From Chloroflexota bacterium (GTDB lineage Bacteria; Chloroflexota; Anaerolineae; 4572-78; J111): 64,000 nucleotides of DNA. Below, piece after piece: positions 10,525-19,934 of this stretch. Position numbers and translations under genes: made by a program. How positions within the stretch are numbered: position 1 is the first letter of the stretch; the number at the start of each line of letters is the position of its first letter. The notes beneath the pieces are model-generated. The model had not been told where the DNA came from, did no database searches, and worked only from the letters and a program-made list of their open reading frames with translations. The stretch lies in contig BOKF01000015.1 of NCBI GenBank assembly GCA_016860845.1, positions 62,001 through 126,000 of the forward strand, in the 5' to 3' direction.

Positions 10525-11523
10525 ATGAAGTTTTCAAAAGTCCTGTATTTGCTGGTAGGTTTAGCCATGATCCTTGCTGTAATGGGTTGTGGCGCTGCCC
10601 CCGCTGCCCCCGCCGCCGAAAAACCCGCTGCCGAAGCTCCAGCCAAAGCCAAAAAGGAATACAAAGATTTGACGGTATGCTACCCGCAACTGGGCGCCGA
10701 GAGCGACTGGCGCACCGCCAATAGCGCTTCACTCAAGGAAACTGCTAAGGAGTTGGGCGTTAACCTGGTCTTCTCCGATGCTCAGCAGAAGCAGGAAAAC
10801 CAGATTTCGGCTATGCGCGCCTGCATCCAGCAGGGTGTTGATGTCATTGCCCTGCCGCCGGTAGTTGAAGATGGTTGGGATGCTGTCCTCACCGAAGCCA
10901 AGGACGCCAGCATTCCGGTCATTATCGTAGACCGCTCCGTCTCCGCCGATTCGTCCCTCTACGCCGCTCACATTGGTTCGGACATGGTCTTGGAAGGTAA
11001 AAAATCCGGCGAAGAAATGAACAAGCTGCTCCCCGAGGGCGGCAAGATCGTTGAACTCAGTGGCACGACAGGCTCTGGCGCTGCGGTTGGCCGCGCTAAT
11101 GGTTTCCGCGAAACGCTTGCCAAAAATATCGAAATTCTGGACTCGCAGACCGGTAACTTTACCACGGCTGAAGGCAAGCCGGTTATGGAAGCCTTCCTGA
11201 AGAAATACGCCGGAGAAATTGATGGCGCGTTCATCCACAATGACAATATGGCCATCGGCGCGGTTGAAGCGATGAAGGCCGCTGGTTTGAAACCCGGCGA
11301 TATCAAGATCGTCTCCGTGGATGGTACCCGCGGTGGTTTCCAATTGATGATTGATGGCTGGGTGCAAGCCGATGTGGAATGTAACCCGCTGCTTGGCCCG
11401 CAGGTCTTGGAAATGGCCCTGAAACTCGCCAACGGCGAACCCGTAGAACGAGAAACTCTAACCAAGGAAACCGTTTACTTCCCTGATCAAGCGGCCGAGT
11501 TACTGCCAAGCCGCCAGTACTAA
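10525..11523 (+). CDS. Sugar-binding lipoprotein (YtfQ family), transporter subunit
   Basis: High-affinity extracytoplasmic sugar receptor of 332 residues for the ABC importer encoded downstream. The signal ends at AVMGC with Cys22 as lipid attachment site; an Ala/Pro-rich spacer follows. Family motifs include YPQLGAESDWR, FSDAQQKQENQISAM, IIVDRSVS, IHNDNMAIGAV and ECNPLLGPQVL. The ATG follows AAGGAGAATC. YtfQ-like receptors bind furanose sugars, and in some bacteria arabinose or arabinosides (AraU of the AraUVWZ system), so an arabinofuranose ligand would fit the neighbouring enzymes. A strong terminator follows, which would allow more receptor than permease to be made. Confidence 0.9.
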   Translation: MKFSKVLYLLVGLAMILAVMGCGAAPAAPAAEKPAAEAPAKAKKEYKDLTVCYPQLGAESDWRTANSASLKETAKELGVNLVFSDAQQKQENQISAMRACIQQGVDVIALPPVVEDGWDAVLTEAKDASIPVIIVDRSVSADSSLYAAHIGSDMVLEGKKSGEEMNKLLPEGGKIVELSGTTGSGAAVGRANGFRETLAKNIEILDSQTGNFTTAEGKPVMEAFLKKYAGEIDGAFIHNDNMAIGAVEAMKAAGLKPGDIKIVSVDGTRGGFQLMIDGWVQADVECNPLLGPQVLEMALKLANGEPVERETLTKETVYFPDQAAELLPSRQY

Positions 11524-11580
11524 CTTGTTCTGGCCGCGGCGCATGAGTTGTCTCTAATACTCTCGTGCAAATAATAATTG

Positions 11581-11612
11581 AGAAGCGGCGTTACCCTACG
11601 CCGCTTCTTTTT
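11581..11612 (+). terminator. Strong terminator or attenuator after the receptor gene
   Basis: A perfect 11-bp stem, AGAAGCGGCGT / ACGCCGCTTCT, with a six-base loop runs into five T. A second, weaker hairpin (TTGGCAA / TTGCCAA) follows at 11621-11641. Partial read-through here would give the usual excess of binding protein over permease. Confidence 0.85.
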
Positions 11613-11752
11613 ATAAAAAATTGGCAAAGTTCTCTTGCCAAAAACAGTGTACCTGGTTATGAGTCTCATCAGATTGGCAGTACAATGAGGAAATTATTAA
11701 ATTCTCCGGTGTATCGCTGTCAGACCATTATCCAAACAAGGGTAGGAAATTT

Positions 11753-12850
11753 ATGAAAAATAATACGCCTTTACTCAAACGCATGCGCGAAAGCCAGCTA
11801 TTCTGGCCCCTTGTGGCGCTGATTTTGATTTTCATTGTTGATGCGATTTTTGCCCCCGGATTCTTTAAAATCGGGATACTGGACGGTCATTTGTTTGGGA
11901 ATCTCATTGATGTGGTTAATAATGCAGCCCCGTTGATGTTGGTAGCCATCGGGATGACCCTGGTGATTGCCACTGGCGGGGTTGATCTTTCGGTAGGGGC
12001 GGTGATCGCTATTTCGGCGGCCGTGAGTACTGTGTTGATCAATCCTGCCCTGGGCAATGAGCTTATCACCAATGATATTTTGGCGGCGAATACCACCAAT
12101 ACGCCTCTATGGATAGTGGTCCTGGTTGATCTGGTAGCCGGCACCTTGTGTGGTTTGTGGAATGGGTTCCTGGTTTCCAGGGGTAAAATCTCGCCGATGG
12201 TCGCCACCCTGATCCTCATGGTAGCCGGCCGTGGCATTGCCCAGCTCGTTACCAACGGTCAAATTATGACGGTTTATTACACACCCTACTGGTGGTTTGG
12301 AAATGGGTTTATTTTGGGGCTGCCGGTTTCAATCTATATTGTGCTTGTTGTATTTGTGTTGGCCTGGCTATTGGCTCGTAAAACCTCAATTGGCTTGTTC
12401 ATCGAATCGGTTGGAATCAATGCCAAAGCCACTTATTATAGCGGTATCAGCGAAAAAAATATCAAGCTGTTTGTTTATACCTTTTGTGGTTTTTGCAGCG
12501 CCGTCGCCGGCCTGATCCTCGGTTCTTACATTCACGGTGTTGATGCCAATAATATTGGCCTCCTGTATGAGTTGGACGCAATCTTAGCCGTGGTCATCGG
12601 CGGCACCCTTATGTCGGGCGGGCGGTTTTCTTTGATGGCGAGCGTGATTGGTGCCCTGATCATTTGGACTTTCACCATCACCATGTATACCTTTGGTGTG
12701 CCGGCTAATGCCCTCCTGGCGGGTCGAGCCGTGCTGGTCCTGGTTGTGATTATCCTTTACTCTGACTACACTCGCCGGATTTTGAACAAATTCTCTGAGC
12801 GGAAAGGAGTTCAACATGATGCAACAAACGAAGCGTCTCCTGCTAGATGA
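11753..12850 (+). CDS. Sugar ABC transporter permease (YtfT-like)
   Basis: Integral membrane permease of 365 residues in the ribose/galactofuranose (BPD_transp_2) family, with about 8-10 hydrophobic helices. The conserved GMTLVIATGGVDLSVGAVIAIS segment and the EAA-like loop region near LDAILAVVIGGTLMSGG are clear. It forms a heterodimer with the next permease in this transporter type. Its last residues (KGVQHDATNEASPAR) are read in a different frame from the first copy of a 66-bp tandem duplication that also carries the start of the next gene, so the C-terminus has probably been remodelled by that event. Confidence 0.9.
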   Translation: MKNNTPLLKRMRESQLFWPLVALILIFIVDAIFAPGFFKIGILDGHLFGNLIDVVNNAAPLMLVAIGMTLVIATGGVDLSVGAVIAISAAVSTVLINPALGNELITNDILAANTTNTPLWIVVLVDLVAGTLCGLWNGFLVSRGKISPMVATLILMVAGRGIAQLVTNGQIMTVYYTPYWWFGNGFILGLPVSIYIVLVVFVLAWLLARKTSIGLFIESVGINAKATYYSGISEKNIKLFVYTFCGFCSAVAGLILGSYIHGVDANNIGLLYELDAILAVVIGGTLMSGGRFSLMASVIGALIIWTFTITMYTFGVPANALLAGRAVLVLVVIILYSDYTRRILNKFSERKGVQHDATNEASPAR

Positions 12851-12932
12851 GGGCTCCCTGCTGACCGGAAAGGAATCCAACATGATGCAACAGACAAAGC
12901 GTTTCCTGTTAGATAACGGCCCCCTGCTAACC
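12801..12932 (+). repeat. 66-bp tandem duplication with ribosome site and start codon
   Basis: Bases 12801-12866 and 12867-12932 are two copies, about 85% identical (10 mismatches), each with GGAAAGGA, a spacer, then ATGATGCAACA and the same 22-codon pattern (MMQQTKR-LLD--LLT). The period is a multiple of three, so both starts are in frame with the second permease, and both copies also carry a stop for the first permease frame (TGA in copy 1, TAA in copy 2). Copy 1 has the better AGGAG; copy 2 has AGGAA. Confidence 0.85.
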
Positions 12933-13862
12933 ACCATTGTCATATTTATCCTGCTCTACATGGCCGGAGGCTGGCTGTATCCGGCTATGCAAAAACCACA
13001 GGTGTTTTTTAACCTGTTTATTAACCAGGCCAGCCTGTTGATTGTGTCCATTGGCATGACCCTGGTGATCCTGACCAAAGGAATTGATCTTTCTGTAGCC
13101 GGGGTAATTGCCCTGACCACGGCCGCATCGGCCGCTTTACTGGCTAATGGCATGAGTCCGCTGGTGGTGATGCCTTTGATGTTAGTTATGGGGGTCGTCT
13201 TTGGACTTGCCCAGGGCTGGATTATTCATTTCTTCAAAGTGGAACCTTTTATCGTGACCTTAATGGGCCTCTTTTTTGCGCGGGGGATGGCTTACATCAT
13301 CACCCTTTCTTCTTTAACTATTAAAGACCCTTTCTATCGTTACTTGGCCTTAACAAAAGTTTATATCCCTTTATTTGACAATGCGTATCTGTATATTCCT
13401 TCCTTTGTCGGCCCGGTGTTGTTAGTGGTGACAATTTACCTGTGTTACTTTACCCGATTTGGCCGCATGGTCTATGCTATTGGCAATAATGAGCAGTCTG
13501 CTCTGTTAATGGGGTTTCCTGTCGCCCGCACCAAACTCCTCGTGTATGCCTTCGGCGGCTTCTGTTCTTCCTTGGCCGGGATTGTGTTCAGTGTTTCTTT
13601 ACTTTCAGGCTATGGCGGGTACGCCCCGGGCATGGAATTGGATGCCATCGCCTCGGCGGTGATCGGTGGGACGATGTTAACGGGTGGGGTAGGCAATGTA
13701 ATAGGCACCCTGTTTGGGGTCTTAATTAACGGCACCATCGTCTCTATCCTCCAATTTAACGGCACTTTGAGTTCATGGTGGACCCGCATCGGCGTGGGCG
13801 CCCTCACCCTGATCTTTCTCGGAATTCAAAGTCTGTTCTATATGAGAAAGAAACACTCATAA
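12816..13862 (+). CDS. Sugar ABC transporter permease (YjfF-like)
   Basis: Second permease of the importer, 348 residues from 12816 or 326 from the internal ATG at 12882. It shows the family signature SIGMTLVILTKGIDLSVAGVIAL and the loop DAIASAVIGGTMLTGG. Two in-frame ATG codons, each with its own ribosome site, come from the tandem duplication; the first has the stronger AAAGGAG and is used here, the second gives the more usual N-terminus. The gene overlaps the end of the first permease, consistent with translational coupling and a one-to-one complex. Confidence 0.85.
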   Translation: MMQQTKRLLLDEGSLLTGKESNMMQQTKRFLLDNGPLLTTIVIFILLYMAGGWLYPAMQKPQVFFNLFINQASLLIVSIGMTLVILTKGIDLSVAGVIALTTAASAALLANGMSPLVVMPLMLVMGVVFGLAQGWIIHFFKVEPFIVTLMGLFFARGMAYIITLSSLTIKDPFYRYLALTKVYIPLFDNAYLYIPSFVGPVLLVVTIYLCYFTRFGRMVYAIGNNEQSALLMGFPVARTKLLVYAFGGFCSSLAGIVFSVSLLSGYGGYAPGMELDAIASAVIGGTMLTGGVGNVIGTLFGVLINGTIVSILQFNGTLSSWWTRIGVGALTLIFLGIQSLFYMRKKHS

Positions 13863-13928
13863 TTTAATGTAAGGTTGTTTATCCCCTACGGGATACGACG
13901 CGTTATCCAAGATGGAGGCACAGCGATT

Positions 13929-15449
13929 ATGGCGGAGTCTAATAAAGATATTCTCGTATTGAAAGGTATCTATAAATACTTTCCAGGGGTGCAGGCCCTG
14001 AATAATGTGGACTTTACGCTCCAAAGGGGCGAGATCCATGCGCTGATGGGGGAAAATGGGGCCGGTAAGTCTACGCTGATCAAGATCATGACCGGTGTTG
14101 AGCGACAAGACGAGGGCACTATCACGCTTGAGGGTAAAGAAGTCTCTATAAAATCACCTCAACATGCCCAAACTCTGGGGATTAGCACGGTCTATCAAGA
14201 AGTCAATCTTTGCACTAATCTAACAGTAGCCGAAAATATCTTGCTTGGCCAGGAACCCCGGAAATTCGGGAGTATTGATTGGAAAGCAATGAACGATAGG
14301 GCCGACCAACTTCTGCGCCGGCTGGATATTCATATTGATGTGACGCGGCCCCTGGAGGCATATTCAGTGGCTATCCAACAGATGGTCGCCATTGTACGGG
14401 CGCTTGAGATTTCTTCGGCCAAAATATTAATCCTGGATGAACCTACCTCGAGTCTCGATGCCAATGAAACCGAGAAGCTGTTCCAGGTGATGCGCAAATT
14501 AAGAGATGAAGGTATGGGTATTATCTTCATTACTCATTTTCTTAATCAGGTGTACGAAGTTTCGGACAGAATAACGGTTCTCAGAAATGGAAATCTGATT
14601 GGAACTTTCAATACCAATTCCTTGCCGATGATCGAGTTAATTACAAAAATGATCGGCCGGAATCTCAGTGATTTTAACGATATGAGTAAAACAAAGCTTG
14701 AGAGCAGTCTGCACATTAAAGAAGATGCGCTGCTTCAGGCCAGGCAGTTGGGTCGTACCGGTTCGATTAAACCCTTTGACCTGGATTTACATGCCGGAGA
14801 AGTGGTCGGGTTTGCCGGGCTGCTGGGATCAGGGCGTACAGAAACCGCCAAGCTGCTCTTTGGCATAGACAAACCGGATAGCGGTACGTTGAAGTTCGCT
14901 GGAGAAGTGGTTAAAAACTTCTCGCCCGGCGATTCAATTTCCAGAGGCATCGCCTTCTGCCCTGAAGACAGGCGAGCAGAAGGCTTGGTGCCCGACTTAA
15001 CCGTCAGAGAAAATATTATCCTGGCTATCCAGGGCAATAAAGGTTGGTTCAAGTATCTCGGCAAGGGCAAGCAGTATGAACTGGCTGAGCATTATATTCA
15101 ATTGCTCAATATTAGTACCCCTACCGCAGACCAACCGGTTAAAAATCTAAGCGGCGGGAATCAACAAAAGGTTATTTTGGCTCGCTGGCTGGCCACAAAC
15201 CCCGATCTTTTGATTCTGGATGAACCCACCCGAGGTATTGATGTCGGGGCAAAGGCCGAAATTCAAAAATTGGTCCTTGAGTTGGCTGAAGATGGCAAAG
15301 CATGTGTGTTTATTTCATCGGAGTTAGAGGAAGTATTACGGACCAGCCATCGCATCGTGGTGCTCCGTGATCGAGAGAAGATAAATGAGTTCAGCGGTGA
15401 GGTGGATGAGCATAAAATCATGCAGGCAATGGCACAGAGTGGCTCATAA
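13929..15449 (+). CDS. Sugar ABC transporter ATP-binding protein (YtfR/AraG-like)
   Basis: Cytoplasmic ATPase of 506 residues made of two fused ABC domains, as is usual for monosaccharide importers. Domain 1 has Walker A GENGAGKST, a degenerate signature YSVAIQQM and Walker B ILILDEPTSSLD. Domain 2 has the weak P-loop GLLGSGRTE, the full signature LSGGNQQK and LLILDEPTRGID. The ATG at 13929 is chosen because GGAGG lies ten bases upstream and homologues start near MAESNKDILVLKGI; an open extension to 13875 is not needed. It completes the set of receptor, two permeases and ATPase. Confidence 0.92.
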   Translation: MAESNKDILVLKGIYKYFPGVQALNNVDFTLQRGEIHALMGENGAGKSTLIKIMTGVERQDEGTITLEGKEVSIKSPQHAQTLGISTVYQEVNLCTNLTVAENILLGQEPRKFGSIDWKAMNDRADQLLRRLDIHIDVTRPLEAYSVAIQQMVAIVRALEISSAKILILDEPTSSLDANETEKLFQVMRKLRDEGMGIIFITHFLNQVYEVSDRITVLRNGNLIGTFNTNSLPMIELITKMIGRNLSDFNDMSKTKLESSLHIKEDALLQARQLGRTGSIKPFDLDLHAGEVVGFAGLLGSGRTETAKLLFGIDKPDSGTLKFAGEVVKNFSPGDSISRGIAFCPEDRRAEGLVPDLTVRENIILAIQGNKGWFKYLGKGKQYELAEHYIQLLNISTPTADQPVKNLSGGNQQKVILARWLATNPDLLILDEPTRGIDVGAKAEIQKLVLELAEDGKACVFISSELEEVLRTSHRIVVLRDREKINEFSGEVDEHKIMQAMAQSGS

Positions 15450-15461
15450 CGCAGCTAAACT

Positions 15462-16151
15462 ATGGAAAAAGATAAAGGACTGCGGACACACTCTGACAAC
15501 AGCAAGCAGAACTCTGTGAAGCGTTGGTTAGCTTGGGGGGGTGTAGTGCTTGTTTTGTTGTTTGTCGGCGGAGTGCTTCGTCCCTATCTGAGTTTAGATA
15601 GTCAAAGTGCTTCGAGCGCAGCTGAGGCATTCATGACTGATTATCCTTCGCTCGGCCCTGAAACCGCGCCGGTCACCATCGTTGAATACGGCGACTTGGG
15701 CTGCCCGGCCTGCTGGGCCTGGCATAAGCTTGGCGTCCTGAAGGATATCCGCGCCAAGTACGGCGACCAGGTGCGTTTTGTCTGGAAGGATTTCCCGGTC
15801 ATCACCCTGGACTCCCCCAAGGCAGCGGAGGCCGGGCAATGCGCCCACGAGCAGGGCAAGTTTTGGGAATTCCACGATTTGATCTATGACGGTGACAATC
15901 CTGGGGCAATTAGCAAAAATGACCTCAACGCCTACGCGGTAAAAATTGGGCTGGGTATGGACCAATTCAATACGTGTGTAGAAACCCGCCGTTATCGGGA
16001 TAAGGTCAATAACCAGCAGCACGAGGCTTTCGAAATAGGCTTTACCGGAACCCCGGCTTTCCTGGTGAATGACCAGCCATTTGTTGGGGTGCAACGCTTT
16101 GAAGTATTTGAGAAAGTCATTGATTCTTTGCTGGCTCCAGGGAGTAGGTAA
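15462..16151 (+). CDS. Membrane-anchored DsbA-like thioredoxin-fold protein
   Basis: A 229-residue protein with one N-terminal hydrophobic anchor (about residues 22-40) and an extracytoplasmic thioredoxin-fold domain of the DsbA_4/Thioredoxin_4 type. The active site is Cys81-Pro-Ala-Cys84 in GDLGCPACWAW, and the cis-proline loop is in GFTGTPAFLVN. It is likely to oxidise or isomerise disulphides outside the membrane. It lies 12 bases after the ABC ATPase gene and may be co-transcribed, though no functional link to sugar uptake is evident. Confidence 0.85.
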   Translation: MEKDKGLRTHSDNSKQNSVKRWLAWGGVVLVLLFVGGVLRPYLSLDSQSASSAAEAFMTDYPSLGPETAPVTIVEYGDLGCPACWAWHKLGVLKDIRAKYGDQVRFVWKDFPVITLDSPKAAEAGQCAHEQGKFWEFHDLIYDGDNPGAISKNDLNAYAVKIGLGMDQFNTCVETRRYRDKVNNQQHEAFEIGFTGTPAFLVNDQPFVGVQRFEVFEKVIDSLLAPGSR

Positions 16152-16187
16152 GCCAAGCTCCTCGATTCTAAGTAACTTGTACCGCGT

Positions 16188-17228
16188 ATGATAACTAACA
16201 TCGCAGACCTCCTACCCCCTATTCGTCAGCTTCAAGAGCAGATCCGTGATAGCTTAGTCGCCGCCGCCGAGTCAACCTCGCCAGATGAACTGGCTCAAAT
16301 CGCTAAAGAAGAGGCCGGCGATACGATTTATGTCGTAGACAAAATTAGCGAAGAGGTGTTGCTTGACTTTTTTACCCGCGAAATTGCCAGCCACACCCCC
16401 ATCATTTTAATCGCCGAAGGGTTGGGCGAAACCGGCCAGATGGTCTTACCAGCCGGCGTTCCCGAAAAAGAAGCCCACTGGCGGATCATGGTTGATCCCA
16501 TTGACGGCACTCGCGGCATCATGTACCAGAAACGCAGCGCCTGGATTTTGACCGGTGTGGCCCCCAACAAAGGCCCGGTCACCAACCTGAGCGATATTGA
16601 ACTGGCGGTGCAAACTGAAGTCCCCCTTATTAAACAGCACCTCTCGGACACGCTGTGGTCTATTGCCGGTCAGGGCGTTCGCGCCGAACGCTACAACCGC
16701 CTCACTGGTGACACGCAACCCCTTGTTATACAACCCTCACGCGCAACTACTATCGCCCATGGGTACGCCATGATTTCCCGCTTTTTTCCCGGCGCTCGCG
16801 AGGAATTGGCCGCTATTGATGAGGAAATTGTTCGAGGTGCCCTCGGGCCGGTGCAGCCGGGCAAAGCTCACTGTTTTGAAGATCAATATATCTGTACCGG
16901 CGGGCAGTTATACGAGTTAATCACCGGGCGGGATCGTTTTAATGCCGATATCCGCCCCCTCCTGGAAACCCTATTGGCCCAGCGAGGTTTAGCCCTGGGT
17001 ATTTGCTGCCATCCCTACGATTTGTGTACTGAACTCATCGCCCGTGAAGCCGGGGTGATTGTTACCGACGCCTCTGGCCGGCCGTTGTTAGCGCCGTTGG
17101 GTGTAGCAAGTAATGTCAGTTGGGTAGGATATGCTAATGCAGCTATTCAGGCACAAATCGAACCCCTTTTGCAGCAAGCCCTGCGTCGGCGCGGCTTACT
17201 ATCTGACGAAACCTCCTCATTTCACTGA
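16188..17228 (+). CDS. Inositol-monophosphatase-superfamily phosphatase-like protein
   Basis: A 346-residue protein with the metal-binding core of the FIG/IMPase superfamily: IAEGLGE (metal-site Glu), VDPIDGTRG (DPxDGT) and a C-terminal [21 protein letters not shown] stretch that stands in for the usual WD-x-AA-x-LI-x-EAGG motif, with Asp present but the Trp replaced. It is longer than typical IMPases (about 260-280). It probably hydrolyses a sugar or polyol phosphate; the substrate is unknown. It is the last gene before the hydrogenase island. Confidence 0.7.
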   Translation: MITNIADLLPPIRQLQEQIRDSLVAAAESTSPDELAQIAKEEAGDTIYVVDKISEEVLLDFFTREIASHTPIILIAEGLGETGQMVLPAGVPEKEAHWRIMVDPIDGTRGIMYQKRSAWILTGVAPNKGPVTNLSDIELAVQTEVPLIKQHLSDTLWSIAGQGVRAERYNRLTGDTQPLVIQPSRATTIAHGYAMISRFFPGAREELAAIDEEIVRGALGPVQPGKAHCFEDQYICTGGQLYELITGRDRFNADIRPLLETLLAQRGLALGICCHPYDLCTELIAREAGVIVTDASGRPLLAPLGVASNVSWVGYANAAIQAQIEPLLQQALRRRGLLSDETSSFH

Positions 17229-17296
17229 TGATGACATCTGTCACTTTCCGAAAGTGACAGGTGACACTTACCGTCGGTTGTAAGTAATGATACAAT
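17229..17296 (+). promoter_or_regulatory. Probable hox promoter with stacked CRP/FNR-like sites
   Basis: TGACATCTGTCA (17232-17243) reads as TGA-N6-TCA and overlaps a 10-bp-arm palindrome CTGTCACTTT / AAAGTGACAG (17238-17260). A further GTGA-N6-ACAC half-matched site is centred at 17260.5. An extended -10, TGATACAAT, lies at 17288-17296. Taking its first hexamer base as -12, the two sites centre near -42.5 and -65.5, standard activator positions. No good -35 is present, as expected for activator-dependent promoters. Confidence 0.5.
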
Positions 17297-17451
17297 GGAG
17301 GCATCTGAGTAAGCAACGCCGCTAGCTCGATCAAATCCAAAACACGTTTAGCGCAAAAACCCCCATTAAAATAATTGAAATATTAGAAAGTAGACAAATT
17401 GGTGTAATAGGTAGCGGACCTGCCTACCTGAGATTTGCAGGTCGAAGCATA

Positions 17452-17501
17452 TTGTGAAAAAATGCACAATTCAGGATAAATGTCATATTGAAAAAGTGAC
17501 A
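17452..17501 (+). promoter_or_regulatory. Second CRP/FNR-like palindrome group upstream of hoxE
   Basis: TTGTGA-AAAAAT-GCACAA (17452-17469) differs from the perfect TTGTGA-N6-TCACAA at one base and lies in a 6-bp-arm inverted repeat. TGTCA-N11-TGACA follows at 17481-17501. TATGAT hexamers at 17528 and 17554 are possible -10 elements, but neither gives the ideal -41.5 spacing. The rest of the 360-base gap (17229-17588) shows no gene. Confidence 0.4.
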
Positions 17502-17588
17502 CCTAACACTGTGGAGGCCGCCTGACGTATGATATGCTAGCTCCTGATTTGCGTATGATTAAATCTACTCCACTCAAAGGAATGTATT

Positions 17589-18185
17589 ATGGCTAATCTC
17601 ACCAAAGAAAATGGAACTAAAGCCGCCAAAGCTGCCGAAACCGAACATCCCAGCGGCGATCCTCGTTTTAAGCTGGTAGACCGGGCGTTGAAGCGGCTGC
17701 AATATCAGCAGGATGCCTTAATCGAAGTGCTCCACACCGCCCAAGAAGCGTTTGGCTACCTGTCGGAAGATTTACTCATTTATACCGCCCACCAGTTGAA
17801 GCTGCCGCTCAGTTGGGTGTATGGAGTAGCGACTTTCTACCACTTCTTTTCCTTGAAACCCCTGGGCGAACATACCTGCATTGTCTGCCTGGGTACGGCC
17901 TGCTACGTTAAACAGGCCGGCGAAATCGTGTCCAGACTTGAAGCCGAGTTTGGCATTGAGGCTGGCCAGACGACCCCGGATGGCAAGTTCAGCCTTTCCA
18001 CAGCCCGCTGCCTGGGCAGTTGCGGCCTGGCTCCAGTGTTGGTGTTGGATGGCAGTGTGGTGGGCCGCGAAATGCCCAACTCGACGGTCGAGCGAGTCAG
18101 AGTCATGCTAAGCAGCCAGGTTAGTTTGCCTGAACCGAAGCCTGCTGCTGATGCCTTAGAACTAGAGGAGACGGAAGCTTTATGA
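17589..18185 (+). CDS. hoxE: NAD-reducing hydrogenase diaphorase subunit HoxE (NuoE-like)
   Basis: A 198-residue thioredoxin-like [2Fe-2S] protein, the small electron-transfer subunit of the diaphorase that joins hydrogenase to NAD(H). The four cluster ligands are Cys100 and Cys105 (CLGTAC) and Cys141 and Cys145 (CLGSC). A charged N-terminal extension of about 25 residues precedes the NuoE domain. The ATG follows AAAGGAATG. Its stop overlaps the start of hoxF by four bases (ATGA), indicating coupled translation, and it heads a hoxEFUYH operon. Confidence 0.93.
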   Translation: MANLTKENGTKAAKAAETEHPSGDPRFKLVDRALKRLQYQQDALIEVLHTAQEAFGYLSEDLLIYTAHQLKLPLSWVYGVATFYHFFSLKPLGEHTCIVCLGTACYVKQAGEIVSRLEAEFGIEAGQTTPDGKFSLSTARCLGSCGLAPVLVLDGSVVGREMPNSTVERVRVMLSSQVSLPEPKPAADALELEETEAL

Positions 18186-19846
18186 ATCGAGTTGAATTGC
18201 AAGCCTTAGCCGAAAAGGAAACCGAGCGGCAGCAGCAATTTCGTTGCCGGCTGTTATGTTGTTCCAGTACCCCATGTGTTTCGTCGGGTGCTTTATCAGT
18301 CCAAGAGGTTTTCCAGCAGGCGATTAAAGAAAATCAACTGACCAAAGAAGTCCAGGTCGTTCCAACCGGCTGTATGGGTCCATGCAGCCAGGGTCCGCTT
18401 GTTAAAGTTCAGACCCAGGGGCAGCCTGATGTTCTCTACGAGGGAGTCACCCCGGCGGTGGCTGAGAAAATTGTCGCCAAGCACATCTTGCAAGATGGAG
18501 CAGAGGATAGCGTAACTGAGCGACATTTACTTTCCGAACAAATTCCTTTCTTTACCCGGCAGGTCAAAATTGTGCTGGCCAATTCTGGTCTCATTGATCC
18601 TGAGCGATTTGAAGAATATGTTATGCGCGGTGGGTATCACGCTTTAGCCCATGCGCTGCGCGAGATGACCCCGGAACAAATCTGTGACGAGATAACCCGG
18701 AGCGGTCTTCGCGGACGTGGGGGGGCTGGTTACCCTGCCGGTTTGAAATGGGGTTTGGTCCGCAAATCGCCGGGAGCCAAAAAATATGTTGTGGCTAATG
18801 GCGATGAGGGCGACCCCGGCGCTTACATGGATCGCACGATTATGGAATCGGACCCGCACCGGGTGCTGGAAGGAATGGCCATTGCCGGTTATGCGGTCGG
18901 GGCCGAGCAGGGTTATGTCTACGTTCGTGGTGAGTATCCGGAGGCGATCAAACGCCTGGAGAAGGCGATTCGGACTGCCGAACGGCGGGGTGTGCTGGGC
19001 AGCCGGGTTCTGGACAGCAACTTTAGCTTTCGGGTTGACATTCGCATTGGGGCCGGCGCCTTTGTCTGTGGTGAGGAAACCGCTTTGATGGCCTCGATCA
19101 TGGGCCGGCGGGGTCAGCCGGTGCCGCGCCCACCTTACCCTTCTCAAAGTGGTTTGTGGGGTTATCCCACCCTGATCAACAATGTGGAGACGTTTGCCAA
19201 TATCGCTCCGATTATTACCCGAGGCGCCCCCTGGTACGCCAGTATCGGGACAGAGAAGAGCAAGGGGAGTAAAGTCTTTGCTCTGGCGGGTAACCTGAAT
19301 ACGACCGGCCTGATTGAGGTGCCGATGGGGATCTTGTTACGGGATATTGTTTATGACATCGGCGGGGGCATTCCTGATGGCCGCACTTTCAAAGCAGCTC
19401 AGACCGGCGGCCCCAGCGGTGGCTACCTGCCAGCCGCGCATCTTGATACACCCGTAGACTTTGAAAGTCTCAAGGCGCTGGGTTCGATTATGGGTTCTGG
19501 CGGTCTGGTCATCTTGGACGATAAAAACAGTATGCCAGATATGGCCAAGTTCTTCATGGAATTTTGCATGGACGAGAGCTGTGGTAAGTGCCTGCCATGC
19601 CGCGTTGGTACGGTCCAGATGTACCGTATTTTGGATCGCTTTACTTCCGGTACCGCCACTCCCGCCGATTTGAAAAAGCTGGAGGAGCTGTGTGTGATGG
19701 TCAAAGAGACCAGCTTGTGTGGTCTGGGGCAATCGGCGCCGAATCCGGTCTTAAGTACCCTGCGCTACTTCCGTAATGAATACGAAGCCAAAATCAATGA
19801 AGGCGCGGCATGGTTAGCGCTGGCCAAGAATGGAGGCGGTCAATGA
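18182..19846 (+). CDS. hoxF: Diaphorase subunit HoxF (NuoF-like, FMN and NADH binding)
   Basis: Catalytic NADH/FMN subunit of 554 residues. The N-terminal thioredoxin-like domain has a complete [2Fe-2S] set (Cys27, Cys32, Cys64, Cys68). The Rossmann-like region has [13 protein letters not shown] (175-187) for FMN/NADH and [13 protein letters not shown], where NuoF usually has NADE. The C-terminal [4Fe-4S] ligands are Cys467, Cys470, Cys473 ([10 protein letters not shown]) and Cys513 (SLCGLGQ). It is the full HoxF form, unlike the two NuoF paralogues further along, whose N-terminal clusters are damaged. It receives electrons through HoxE and HoxU from HoxYH, or the reverse. Confidence 0.94.
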   Translation: MNRVELQALAEKETERQQQFRCRLLCCSSTPCVSSGALSVQEVFQQAIKENQLTKEVQVVPTGCMGPCSQGPLVKVQTQGQPDVLYEGVTPAVAEKIVAKHILQDGAEDSVTERHLLSEQIPFFTRQVKIVLANSGLIDPERFEEYVMRGGYHALAHALREMTPEQICDEITRSGLRGRGGAGYPAGLKWGLVRKSPGAKKYVVANGDEGDPGAYMDRTIMESDPHRVLEGMAIAGYAVGAEQGYVYVRGEYPEAIKRLEKAIRTAERRGVLGSRVLDSNFSFRVDIRIGAGAFVCGEETALMASIMGRRGQPVPRPPYPSQSGLWGYPTLINNVETFANIAPIITRGAPWYASIGTEKSKGSKVFALAGNLNTTGLIEVPMGILLRDIVYDIGGGIPDGRTFKAAQTGGPSGGYLPAAHLDTPVDFESLKALGSIMGSGGLVILDDKNSMPDMAKFFMEFCMDESCGKCLPCRVGTVQMYRILDRFTSGTATPADLKKLEELCVMVKETSLCGLGQSAPNPVLSTLRYFRNEYEAKINEGAAWLALAKNGGGQ

Positions 19847-19867
19847 TACGCCTCGTTTCTTCCTCGA

Positions 19868-19896
19868 ACTTGTCAACTTTTGCCAATTTGACAAGT
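19868..19896 (+). repeat. Intercistronic hairpin hoxF-hoxU
   Basis: ACTTGTCAA and TTGACAAGT form a 9-bp stem with an 11-base loop in the 88-base gap. No T-run follows. It may be an mRNA processing or stability element within the operon. Confidence 0.5.
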
Positions 19897-19934
19897 CTAC
19901 CCCAGATTGTTGAACCCCAAGTGGAGGTGTGGTG

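Noticed and set aside
17391..17450. tRNA-like words (AATTGGTGTAATAGGTAGC and GCAGGTCGAAGC)
   Set aside because: They vaguely recall D- and T-arms, but no acceptor stem, anticodon stem or CCA-compatible end can be folded.
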